This document shows positions 48,738 to 60,279 of a DNA stretch of 64,000 nt, piece after piece (position 1 is the first letter of the stretch; each line of letters begins with the position of its first letter). The notes beneath the pieces were generated by a model. That model saw only the letters and a program-made list of their open reading frames with translations, had not been told where the DNA came from and searched no databases. Made by a program: the position numbers and the translations under genes. The stretch covers positions 7,130,501 through 7,194,500 of the forward strand of contig JAVUNC010000019.1 of assembly GCA_032173965.1 (NCBI GenBank). The letters run 5' to 3'. Source of the DNA: Sitta carolinensis (lineage: Eukaryota; Chordata; Aves; Passeriformes; Sittidae).

Positions 48738-51700
48738 TTCTAGAGAGCTTCTAGAAGCTTTTGGGCTTCTATCATTGGTTTGAGGTACTGTCATTCACTT
48801 TAATGTAAAATGGCTTGGACATGCTTATAAGGTTTATTTCAGTTTCTGATTAAATAATTCTGTTGCTACATAGCTCTTATCCCCATAGCATTTGGATGAG
48901 TACATCGCTTGTTTAGGGCCAACTCCAGTGGAATTAAGAATTTTAATTTCATTAAAATTATGCAACCAAAAAACCAATAAAGGATCATTTGTTTTCTTTG
49001 TTGTTTGTTCCCTTGCTTTTCTGCAGATGTAAAACCCCAATTTTGGAAAAGAAAAAACTCTATCCAACAGTATTAACCTGATACAATGACAGCTGTTATA
49101 ATACACAGTCACAAGTCCATGTGTTGTGTACTCCAAGCTGACTCGAGTTCTGTATCCTCGCAACAAGACAAAGGAATGCCATGGGCCCATGACAGTGATA
49201 ATGCCATAACCAAGGAATAAGCAAGAAAAAGAGAAATACAACTTTGACAATCTCCCATCATGAATGATGCTTCTAATCATGTCAATTTACAATTAAAAAT
49301 GGCCTGAAAACGATGTTACCACACTGATTTATGTCAGATGCAGACCTGGTCTAGTGTATTACCAGGCATTTCATTGTTGCCAGACCCTGCCATGGCCTCA
49401 GAAGGGCTGGCAGAAAGTGTTTTCATGGACATGGAGCTTTCTGAAGTACTCTGAGTTTCCTCAGGTCACAGTTTTAAGTGCTGCTGCATAAACCTGTATC
49501 TCAGGAGGGAGGCAGTTCACAGAAATTTTATAGAAATTAAGGCAGAGGTGCCAAGCTAAATTCTTGACATGCCTTGACCAAATGGAAGTAGTTCTCAGAA
49601 AGCCCTATTCCCTTCACAGTTCCATTGTTGTGGGTTCCAGTTAGGGAATTTGGTCTTGGAAGAGACTGTTGCTACAGTGATTTCTAAGGAACACTCAAGG
49701 AAATGTGGGCTGCAGATGTATTCAGAGGGATCACTGGCCCCCTTGGGGATCCATCACCTGGGAGGATGGACCACACTGTCCTCTCAGAGTCAGAGACCTG
49801 ATACTCAGGACAGCCTACTGATTGTATTTTCTGCATGTGCCTCATCTGATGGTCAACTTTACTGAAGTCTCTCTTCCAAACACCCAGCCACAGTGCACAG
49901 CTGTCAATTCTATTACAGAATTACCTTTTTACTCCTAAGAACACTTTCTGAACAAAAATATTATTTTTCATGTGGCTTGGAGCCAATAAAACTCCAGTTA
50001 ACTCTCCTCACTTTTAAATATCTGACAGGTGAAGTTGGCAGAGCAGTGTTCAACTAAGCCCTCCTTACAGCACCTCATTTTCCAGGGGCATGTTTCTTGA
50101 ATGCACCAAGATTGCCTTTAAGGATCAGAGAAAGCATGAAAAGGACTTTTCAAAGCAAACAAACGAAACAAATTCTGACTGGTCTCTTTATACTGTAGTT
50201 GGAAGCCACTTCTTCGAAGGGAATCTCATCCAAGAGAGAGTAATCATAGCTGTGACATGAGAGCAAAACAACAAGCAATTTCCTGTACTTTTGTCTTTCT
50301 CATTTTCCACAAGTGCAAATAGCTTCAATTACTTCCCCAAAGTTTGATGAGTTCCACAGTGGGGCCAGTGATTAACAGCAAGGGAAATTTTTACTTTGCC
50401 CCTTGAACTTATTTTTTTTTTTTTTTGTAACCACTGAGCTGTTCCACAGCAGCACTGAACGTCAGTCCTAACTAATCACCTGAATGGAAACACAGGGGAA
50501 AGGAAGAGGTGGTGGCAGGAGCAGCCCAGCCAAAATGCTGCAGATGAAAGATTTTCCATGTGGTCCTCGAATGTCGTGCATTGGGAATGAGTTCAGTCAT
50601 GCTCTGCTGCTCAGAGCATGAGTAAGAAAGCTCAGTCCCCTCTGAAGCTTGGCTTTATTGATGAGCTGACATCAGCTCCTGTTGCCAGCCAAGCTCCCCT
50701 GTGCTGAGTCTCTGTGACTTCCTCTACATGGGTCCTCTCTGCCAAAACAGTTATTCTCACCCACCTGCAGCCAGGGTTAGCCAGAGCCACAGTGACTCAA
50801 CAGTGCAAAGAAAGGGGCAGGCAGGAGTTCTGCCTCACCTTCTCATATGGTATTGGCACAATACGGAAATAAAGATGGACTTCAGGAGGAGTGGAAGAAG
50901 AAGAAAGGAAGGTTTTACATGTGCTGCCCCCAGTTTTCATGCTGAACTCATCCTGCTGGTTAAGGGCCTTTATGTGAGAGGCCTGGTGCTGACTGGTAAA
51001 CTGGTTCAGGTAACATGAGAATGACTGTGATATAAAATACATTCCGAAGGTTTTCAAAGGAAGTGGATTCCTGATGAAGCACACGGGACATTGGGCAGTG
51101 GGTGTCCTGACACTCACAGCAGGTTGCAGGTTGGCTGGAGGGATGAGGCTGACACTGGCCCAAAGGGTGGCTTTCCTACCAAGCCCTGGGTGCTGCTTCT
51201 CTGCACCAGGTGGATCTGCCATTTGGATGGAAAGCACCCAGACCACTCTACTGATAGAAACCACATCTTCTCAGCACCCTGGCAGAAGAAACCTTCTACA
51301 TGCTAATGTTCCCATTAAGAAGGTGGTTGTTTTTCATCAGAAAGTTAGCATTTCTTCAGTCAATGCAGAAAGACCACCTATCTAGTCCATACTGATTTAC
51401 ACTGATCTACTACTCATCATGACATCTTTGTCAACAAACTCCACTGGGAAAGAATATCAAATGGAGCATGTTCAGTCAGTAGTTTGGAATAAGAATGAGA
51501 AAGGACCGAAAGATTCACAAACCAAAGAGAGGTTGTTCAGTGTTTCCTGAACAGCTTATTCCCTTGGGTTTATTTGCTGAGAACAATTGTAAAGTGAGGG
51601 AAAGGCGATGAGGCCAAATAGACAGGGGTCTACCGAGTGCCAGGGGGATGACAACATGTGCTGCAGGCACTCTTCCAGCTTGCTTGACAGCTCTGGGGCC

Positions 51701-54220
51701 TTAACAAGGGGACCCTGGAGTAAAAACAGCATTGCTACAGACCATGAAAACTTATCCATCCATACCACCAGCGTATGGAAATTCTCTTCTCCTTGATCTA
51801 GAGGTGACTTCTTTCTTAACAGCTCACCTAGCTACTGACTTTTTTGCTGGCACTGTTGAGCAGCTAGTAGCTAGTCTGGATGATAGACTTGTGAGGCAGA
51901 AGTTTGGGCAAGGATCTCTTTGCCACTCTGTCCTGCCCCCTTGGCCAAACCCCTAAGTTAAAAAGTTTCTCTAAATGTGAAACTCAGGAGCAGGTAATGA
52001 GAGTGCTACCCCTAAATCTACTCATCCCATTCCCTTCTGTATGGGTTTACTGAATGGATGAGGAAAATGCAGATGCACTGATTTTCCTCAACCAAATGAC
52101 CCTCTAGGAACTGCTGTGAGCCTTCAGGCTTCCCTGAGCTATTTGGAGTATGGGAACAGAAAAATGGTACATGATCTCACCCACAATTCTCCCTCTGCAA
52201 TGCTTTCATTAATTCCATGCAAAACCTATATGCCAAGACCTGGGCTAGAACTTTACACAGAGGACCCTTTAGAGGTGCATCAGTACACGATGCAGATTTC
52301 TTCAAAAGGGATCCTATTGCACCACTATCAGTTGTCTGGCAGAGAAAGTAAATTAGGTGAATATTCACCTGCCCTGGAACATTGCTTATTTAAACACAGT
52401 TTCAACTGAATAGAAAGTTCTTCACTTCTTGGCCAGATTATTCTGCAGAGTCACTTGCTCTGCAGCTGCTGCATCCTCCTGCTCCTACATGGCAGCATTT
52501 CAGCAGTATTTGGAAGGGAAGCATCTGCCTGTCACAGCATTACGCCGAGCTTTGGGTTTCTCCCAAGTGGCACTCGTTATATCCGTGTATGGGGATATTA
52601 TTAGCGCATTTTCATCCAGCAACAGTCAATGTCAGATCGCCTCACAATGAGTTCAACAGGCACCAACATTGCAAAAAAAACACCAGACAAATGTCTTTTT
52701 ACTTGACCTCTTTAATGCAGTCATAGATCATTTTTGTGTTTAACATCTCTCAAAACCTTGATGCCTGTGTGCTTACAAAACAGATATCTTTTCACTCCTT
52801 ATTTTCCTCCTTCAAGTGCCATGAGAAATTATTTAAGGAAGTTTTAATGAAATGCATCTGTCACTTATGAAGAAAAATAGCCATAGTATGGCTTTCCATT
52901 ACTGGAAATGGCAGAATTAAATTAGAAAATTACAATCCTCAGCATCTTCCCTGACTTGTTTCTGCATAATGTGTTAGAAAATATGCCCACATAGGCAGAA
53001 TGCTGCAATTCCAATGGAGCATGTCATAAAACAAGACCCTTTTTTATGGTTGTTTTGTTAGTTTGCATTGAGGAATTTTCTCCCATGGAAGAATTCTGGT
53101 CCTGTTTCCAGGCAAGGAAGCCAAATTAGTAAAGGGAACCTAACTAGAGTGGCAAATAGATAAAAGTTTCCCTCTCTTCCAAAACCTAAGTTCTGGAATT
53201 TGTTCTGCATTTGCTCCCAAGGCAAATGGGAAGACTACAGTAGAGCATATTATCCAGACTGTATAATTCCTCATTTCCCATTTAAAAGGCATCTCCATTG
53301 TGTGGCATAAAATTAGTGCAACCATTAAAATCCTTGGGGCAATTCTTTGGACAGTAGGAATAAATATTGTACTCTGAGTCTTCATTGACAAAAATATGGC
53401 TGTTAAAGGAGACATTTAAATGGACAGTGGGATGCTGTGTCTCTTACAATGGAATGGCAACCTCTTGGACCCTCATTAGCAAGCTGGTCTTTTTGTCCTC
53501 AGGAGAAGGTTGTTGGTAATTGGTTTTGTCTTTTTAAGTGAAGAGTTAGACTCCTTAGAGTTTAACCCATTTAGAGTGAGCCAGAATGTGATTTGTAGCT
53601 TTTAGCCTGTCAGTCCTGGATGCAAACAGGTAACAATTCAAATAAACACATAATAGGAAACCTCTTGTGTTTCTCACATGTGCTTCCAGCTGGTAATGAA
53701 GGATGCTTGCAGAATATTTGTGTCCCTCAGCCCTCACACCCACTCTACACAAGCAGGGTATGCCTGTTTCCCTGCTCCACTGACCTCTGACTCACCCAGC
53801 ACCCTTCCACTCATCCTCCTGGTGTTTCTCTCTGTTTTTAGGGCGTGTGAGTTTTGCATTTTTTGTGGCACTAGAGATGGCTTTAGCAGAGGCAGGAGCA
53901 ATTCTTCCATGCCCACTACCCAAACTCAATTTTCTTTCTAGGTACATTCCTTATGAGCCCTCTTCCCTCAGTTCCTGAATCAATACTTTAACTACTGCAC
54001 TTTTATTCCAAGCTGGTCACCAATGCTGCAGTGCCATCAGCTGGCATGTTGCTATTCCTCTGCCATTCCCACTGAGCCCAGGGCTGCCTGTGCATGTCAG
54101 GAGCATTCAGCCAGGAATCCTGCAGAAATGAGGCAGGACTGCCTTGCATCAGGTCTTGGGGGGAGCCAGATGCAGATGAAAAGGTGTGAGCAGAGAATGT
54201 CCTTGTAACTAATGAATTGT
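48738..54220. other. Intergenic, no gene recognised
   Basis: No recognisable gene. Open frames of 148 codons (48834-49280, minus) and 155 codons (50797-51264, minus) show no domain. A T run lies at 50411-50426. Confidence 0.55.
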
Positions 54221-54275
54221 ATCATATTATATCATGTCATGTCATATCATATCATAGAATGGCTTGGACGACCAG
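54221..54275 (-). repeat. ATCAT pentanucleotide-type repeat, possible CR1 3' tail
   Basis: Repeats of TATCA/TGTCA on + are followed by ATCATAGAATGGCTTGGA, which resembles the reverse complement of a CR1 3' end (the TCCAA...ATTCTATGAT part). If so, the microsatellite grew from the CR1 terminal repeat and nearly all of the element is missing or unrecognisable. Confidence 0.5.
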
Positions 54276-56818
54276 GTTAAAAAGGGAGAGAAGGAATTTC
54301 CCTATCCTATCCTAAAATTATGCTTATTTATTTCCATATGAAATTATTGTAATTTTTGCTGTTCCTGGTTATTCCAGCCTGCTAAATACCTGAAACATCA
54401 CAAAGATTCCTGTGAGAAAAGGCAGTGTGTTTGCATGTATATGTGTGTGTGTATGTGTCTGTGCAGTAACAGAAAGTCTCAATATATTGAATACATTTTG
54501 GGCAGTCCCAGAGCTCTCTGAGAACAGGAGGGAAGCAGATAAAACATATGGGGCACGAAGACGGGCTTGACGCAGGATGAGAGCTTTTAAAGCCCCAGCT
54601 GCTTTCCTTTCAGCCTCTTCTTAATTGAACTGCTCAGATAATAGCAAACCTGCATGGAGTAAATGCTGGTTATCCCAGCTTTGACCTTCAGTAATCCTGC
54701 AGGAGTGTGGATAGGGAGGCACAACACTTTGCTGTTTCCCTGACTATATAAAGGAAGAAACACTTAGATTTGAATAGCCAGATGAAGAGGAACAGTAAAT
54801 TGACAAGTATAAACAGCACCAAGGTCACAGAGAAACAGCATGAGCAGTGGTCAGTGTGGCAAGTGCCTGTTCTCCAGCAGGGATGGCTTTTTGGTTCTTG
54901 CAGGTGGGAACACACCCTGTAATGCTCCCAGTTAGTGGTGGGATTTTGTTTGAGCATTTACATCCCAAGGTTAGCATGCCTTGGTGGCTTATCCTAGGAA
55001 ACTTTTAAATCGGATAACCTCAGAATTACCTGACACTGCTCTGAATGTTATTAATAATCCCACATTGACCAAACTTATAAAAATCCAGCCTTATTATTTA
55101 GCTCCTTGACTTTCTCTGTAGTGTATCCTACAGATTCACTGCATCCAGTGCAGAGAAGCATTTTTTTTTCTACATGTAATGCCATTTAGTTTCATCAAGT
55201 TTTGCTTTTCTCTGCCCCTTCATGCAGTCTGACCAGAGGTGGGATGACCAGCTTCTCCTCTATGCCTCCTGTCATCTGGAACAGGCTTGTCACTATTTTT
55301 CTGCTTTGGTGGCTTTCCACCTCATTCCAAGTCTCAGCTGAAAACTCCTCCCTTCTCCCTTACTTCTGCCTTCCTGCTCATATTTATCTCAGAAGCTACA
55401 TTACTGGTTTCTGTAAAGTGGTTGAGACATGGACTTAACATGATGGACAGAATTCAAAGACTTAATCCTTTAACCTTTACTTACTAAGATATGTTCCTAT
55501 AGTGGAGACAACAGGGTTAGAAGAATCTTCAAGGATCAAGGCTATCTGCAGACCAAGTGGATTTTCTCCTTGGTTACACAGAGGAAAGAGTAAAGACTTT
55601 ATTTAGAGCATTCCCAATTGTAAATGCTAACATCAGCTCCAACTCTCATGGCCTTCATGGGCTACAGGGATACTGCACGGGAGTATGGTGCCCCAGCATG
55701 GATCTGGGAGCCAGCTGGCCCTTTATAATTAGAGCAGGTCAGGAAGATAGATGACCAGTAGTGATGAGCTGTAGGAGGCCACAGGCAGGTTGTAGGATGG
55801 AAATGGTTTTTCATGTGAGATCCTGACCCAGGTCAGGTTAGATGGAAGGAGAGGCTGGAAGTAGCATCCAGACTGGCCTGAAAGGCCAAGAGCTTTTCCA
55901 GGGGGAGAGGCAGGACCGAGTTCTGCCTAGGCTGATTTTAAAACTCTGCCTTGCAAGAAACTTCAGCATGATCATATTGGGTTGGAAAATGCCGCTGGCA
56001 GCCTTACAAAATGCTGGCAAGTATGGAAAGGAAAATGCTATGGAAAACTGATCCTAAGGTATGGATGTGGGCTGCTTTTGCACTTCATACTTCACAGCTG
56101 ATCTTGGAGAGGAAGTGCCTGGTTGATTAGTGATGATGCAGAATGGTTAACTGCCTTGACAAAATACTGATTCTTTCCATGTCTCACTATGCTAAAATCC
56201 CCCAGGATTCTGATTCAGGTTTGGATGCAAGGAACAGGAAACAGCACCGCACAATGTGATTTGTTGCTCTTTGGCCATAAGACAAAGAGGATAAAATGAA
56301 TGCTGGGCAAGAGGCATTCTTGTAGCAACAGCAGCATCACTTTATCAGCCTTTGTGTTTTAAAGTGTCAAGACTCACAGGAGGACCTGTGTTCCAATTAG
56401 TCAGCCTGAGCACTGTGAAATGACTGCTTGGTCTTACTCCACCAGCCCTTGCCTGACGCAGAACACTTTTCATGTTTTATCAGGAGTCTTAGACTGTCAT
56501 CAAAGTTTTTCTGCTGCAGCCATCATCTAGGATAAGCAGGAAGCAATAGATTGACTTTGTCAATAATATTTTGTTTACAATAATATACAGGATATGTTAG
56601 ATTAAATTCTCAAGTGGTCTTAGGTGGTGCACAAGCCTATGCCCCTGAGTGAAAACTGAACTAGGAGAAAATTACTCATGGACATTAGATCAGTAGAAAC
56701 CCAGATATGTGGACAATTATATCATCAAAGCCACCTGGAAGCTTTTAATACCTTGAAGAATGTTTGTGCATCTACCTCTACCTCCTGATAATTCAGAGCA
56801 AAAAAGGAAAAAAGATCA
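54276..56818. other. Intergenic, no gene recognised
   Basis: Contains a (GT)n stretch at 54436-54463. No exon, RNA gene or repeat family otherwise recognised. Confidence 0.55.
54436..54463. repeat. (GT)n/(TATG) microsatellite
   Basis: Short interrupted GT dinucleotide tract. No function inferred. Confidence 0.8.
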
Positions 56819-57448
56819 TGTCATGGTTCAACTCCAGCAGGCAGCTGAACACCACACAGCTACTCACTCACCCCACCTTTCCCCCACAGGGTGGGGAATT
56901 GGAAAAAAAATATGTTAACCTTGTGAGTTAAGAGCAGTTTAATAATTGAAACAAAAATCCCCATAATAATAAAACATAATAAAAACCATAATAATAAAAA
57001 ATAGTAATAATAATTATAATAATACCACCAACAATAACAACAACAATAATAATAATGGAAAGGAGAAGTAGAGAGAGATAAAACCCAGGAGAAACAAGTG
57101 ATGCACAACACAATTGCTCACCACCCCCTGACCGATGGCCAGCTCATCCCCTGGCAGCAATTGGTCCCTCCTGGCCAACTTCCCCCAGTTTATACACTGA
57201 GCATGACATCCAGTGTTATGGAATATCCCTGTTTTTGTCAGCTGTCCTGGCTGTTCTCCCTCCCAGCTTCTTGTTCTCCTCATTGGCAGAGCATGGGAAA
57301 CTGTACAGTCCTTGATTTTTAGAGCAAGCCTTCCTAGCAACAACTACAACATCAGTGTGTTATCAACATTATCCTCATCCTAAATCCAAAACGGCACTCA
57401 TAAGCTATGAAGCAGAAAATTAACTCTATCCCAGCCAAAACCAGTACA
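56819..57448 (-). mobile_element. Solo LTR, ERVK-like endogenous retrovirus
   Basis: Read on minus it starts TGTACTGGTTTTGGCTGGGA and ends TTGAACCATGACA, with TG...CA ends. It contains the widely repeated bird LTR core (for example GTTATCAACATTATCCTCAT on +). Minus-strand TATAAA is at 57189-57194 and an ATTAAA signal at 56938-56943, in U3-R order. Length is 630 bp. A clean 6-bp target-site duplication is not visible (AGATCA versus GACTTA), so the copy is old or rearranged. No internal genes adjoin it. Confidence 0.85.
56962..57056. repeat. (AAT)n microsatellite inside the LTR
   Basis: About 95 bp of AAT/ATA trinucleotides with AAC variants lie inside the LTR, between its TATA box and polyadenylation signal. 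It has probably expanded since insertion. Confidence 0.9.
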
Positions 57449-57599
57449 GACTTAGAAGCAAAATTATGTATGAAGTGGAAAAAATTCTTTCTGTCCCTGG
57501 CAGGTAATCAGTAGAAGCTCCAGATCATGGAATAAATTTTATGTAAACATATAACGTAGCACCTCTTTTTTCAAACCCACTTGGTGTTTCAAGGACTCA
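57449..57599. other. Spacer between LTR and old CR1
   Basis: Nothing recognised. Confidence 0.6.
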
Positions 57600-57925
57600 T
57601 ATCACAAGTTTAAATTGAAGTTTCTGCCCATCACTACTCTATTTGAAAGGCTATTCCAGGATGTCATTCTTCTGATGGTTGGAAACCTTCCCCAATTTCC
57701 AGTCTAAATTTATTCATGACCAATTTATATCCATTTGATCTTGTTCCAGCATTATCCTTTAGGTTAAATAATCCTCTTCCCTCCCCAATATTTGCTCCTC
57801 GATATATCTTCACAGAGTCATTTTCTCCCATCTCCAGTCTTGTTTCACCAGGCCAAACAAACCAAGTTCTTTTTGCTGTTTTTGTAAGGTAGACCTTCTG
57901 TTGCTGAGGAAAGAACTCCTTTTCT
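57600..57925 (-). mobile_element. CR1 LINE fragment, old subfamily
   Basis: On + it shows the reverse complement of an old CR1 segment: CTATTCCAGGATGTCATTCT, GGTTGGAAACCTTCCCCAAT, TCCAGTCTAAATTTATTCAT and CAGGCCAAACAAACCAAG. These are hallmark strings of diverged avian/reptile CR1 copies. Both ends are missing and no frame is intact. Divergence is greater than in the other CR1 copies here. Confidence 0.8.
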
Positions 57926-58728
57926 TCACCCTGCTCCCTTCAGTTTCTCTGCTTGGCACAGGGGGCAGGAACTGTGGAGTCAGAAGCGAGGCCTTAGAAG
58001 CACTGTGGGTGGGGATCCCCTGTGCCCAGCAAAGCCTGGCCTGATGCACCTGAGATGGACATCAGACTGGCTTTTCACCACTGTGCTTCCCTCCCAGCTC
58101 CCTGTCATCTGACACTGGGACAGAACCACAGCTTTTCAACATATTATCTCTGTGTGATTTGCTTGGATGTCAAAGGATATGTGTATTAGGAAGATGGAAG
58201 TTGCACTTTCTTCTGTGGTAAATTTGTTCTTTTATGCAGAACAGTTCCCAACAGAAACACTTTAAGGAAAATTCTCAGAGTGGAAATTTCCATTCTCCCT
58301 TCTCATGAATACAACGTGCTCTTAAATTGGAAACCTAAATCCTAGGAGAACCTAGTAAGCAAACACAAAGAGACAAGGCTATTTTGGACCTTGCTTTGGA
58401 GAAATGTGGGATTTTCTGACTTGTTTCGTTTTAATTAAAGTAACTTTAGAGAAAGATGAAAAACAAAGACTTGTAAGTCTGAAGTGAATGGAAATAAAAC
58501 AGTCTCAGAAGCCCTAATCTCCAAGGGCATTGTCTCAGCTTCAGGAGGCAGCTAAGCTTGCTCTGCACCTCCCTGGATTAGAGCCTGATAAAAGCAAGTG
58601 CAGAATGCAACAGAAGCTTAAATTGCTTTAAAACAAGCAAATATGTTAGCAAAGTGTGTGATCATTCATTGTGGATATTAAGAGAAAAAACTGTGTTGGG
58701 GAACAAGTTTCCTTCTGTTGCTGTTTGG

Positions 58729-58756
58729 GTTTTTTTGTTGTTTTTTGTTGTTGTTG
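58729..58756. repeat. (GTT)n / T-rich microsatellite
   Basis: GTTG and TTTTTTG units repeat for about 28 bp. No function inferred. Confidence 0.8.
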
Positions 58757-60220
58757 CTAATATAATAAAGCAATCAGGAAGGGATTCACTGAAATGGTGC
58801 AATTCAACATGTGATTAAAATAGAGTTATTTCTTGTTTCAACTGTGTTTTCTTGTTTTCTTGATTGGATACTTATCTAATCATTCAGTAGAGTTAAGCTG
58901 AGTACTGAATATGGTTAAGAAATGTCCAAGAGGTTCCCAGCACTTTTAATAAACTGTGTGACCATTCTGCATGGCCAGACCTTGTACTGACCTGTGAAAA
59001 TAAACTTTTCCATAATGGTTGTATTCAAATTTGATGCATAGATGACATAGAATTGGACCTCTTCTTCATGCTAAATATTTGGAATAGAGGGACCAGATCT
59101 CATTCTTCAAGAAGCTGGAGAGCAGCTGCCAGTTCAGCATTGGACACTTTTTTGTTTGAAAATTGCACTTCTTGAAAAATGCAGATTTAGGTCAGTCAAA
59201 ATCTGATTATGAACCAATGTTAATAAGTGATTTGTTAGCAACAGACATTTCGGAATGAAGCCTGAAGTAATTTGTTTGCTGTTTCCCCAAGGAGAACGTT
59301 TTACTAAAATATTTACACTTATGCTTTGAAATAGAAGGACAAAGAAAACCAACCTAAAAACAACGTGACATTTTATTTGGTTGAAATGATTGATGAGAGG
59401 AAATGGAAGAGGGGAATAAGGGAGTATTTCATACTGGAAAACTGTTCTCTTTTGTTTACCTGTTTGTTTCAGGTCTGAATAAATCAAACCACTTTTTGAT
59501 GTTATGGTTTGGCCAGTGCTCTTTATCCTCAAGGCTGTCAGTCTGTCTCAGAACAATCTCCTGGGATCATGCTCCTCTGTGCCCAAAACTGATATCTGAG
59601 GGGTATTGGGGAAGCCACAACCTTCTTTTTAACAGACCTGGATGCATTTTTCTGAAACCAGTTTTACCACCCTTTGAATCCAGCTAAGCCTTTCACATCT
59701 TTGCAAAGTATGATACAAATTAGTACTTGGCAACACTATCTCAGCTGTATGCCATGTGTACAACAGTGATCTCAGCTCATTTTCAAGACAGATAATTAAG
59801 ACTCAGTAAGACTAAATGACTGACCAGACCAATTGTTACTTTAACGATTCATTCGTGAAGTGTAAATGATTAATTGGAAGCTCTCGACTTCCTTTCACCT
59901 GGCCAGAATGATTCTATCACAATGTAGGGAATAGACCATAAACAAACTTCTCCATCAGGAATCCGTAATCTTTTGTTGATGGCTTGCTTGGCAGGCTCTG
60001 TGGATACTCTGGGACATCTTCCAAGCAGGGCCCAAAGATATTAATTGTATCCTAACCTGTTTTGAAATATAGGTCAGCCTTTCATGGCTTGACTAAAGCA
60101 AAGGCAACCTTAATCATCTAAGACAGTAAAGCCTGGAAAAGGTGGAGGTTTTCAGGCTCTCCCAATTGAGGAGCTTCCTGGACAAAATAACATTCTGACT
60201 GCCCTGAAGATAGCCTTACC

Positions 60221-60279
60221 AAGGAAGGGAAAAAAGGGAAAAAGGAAAAAAGGGGAAAAGGAAAGGGAAAGGGAAAGGA
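60221..60279 (+). repeat. Purine tract of A/G runs, (AAAGGG)-like
   Basis: Almost 60 bp of pure A and G, ending in GGAAAGGGAAAGGGAAAGG. It is a homopurine mirror-like tract that could form triplex structures; G-run lengths (2-4) make a stable quadruplex only a weak possibility. Confidence 0.85.

Noticed and set aside
48834..49280. 148-codon minus frame
   Set aside because: No family signature, and it contains no repeat-derived or conserved motif.
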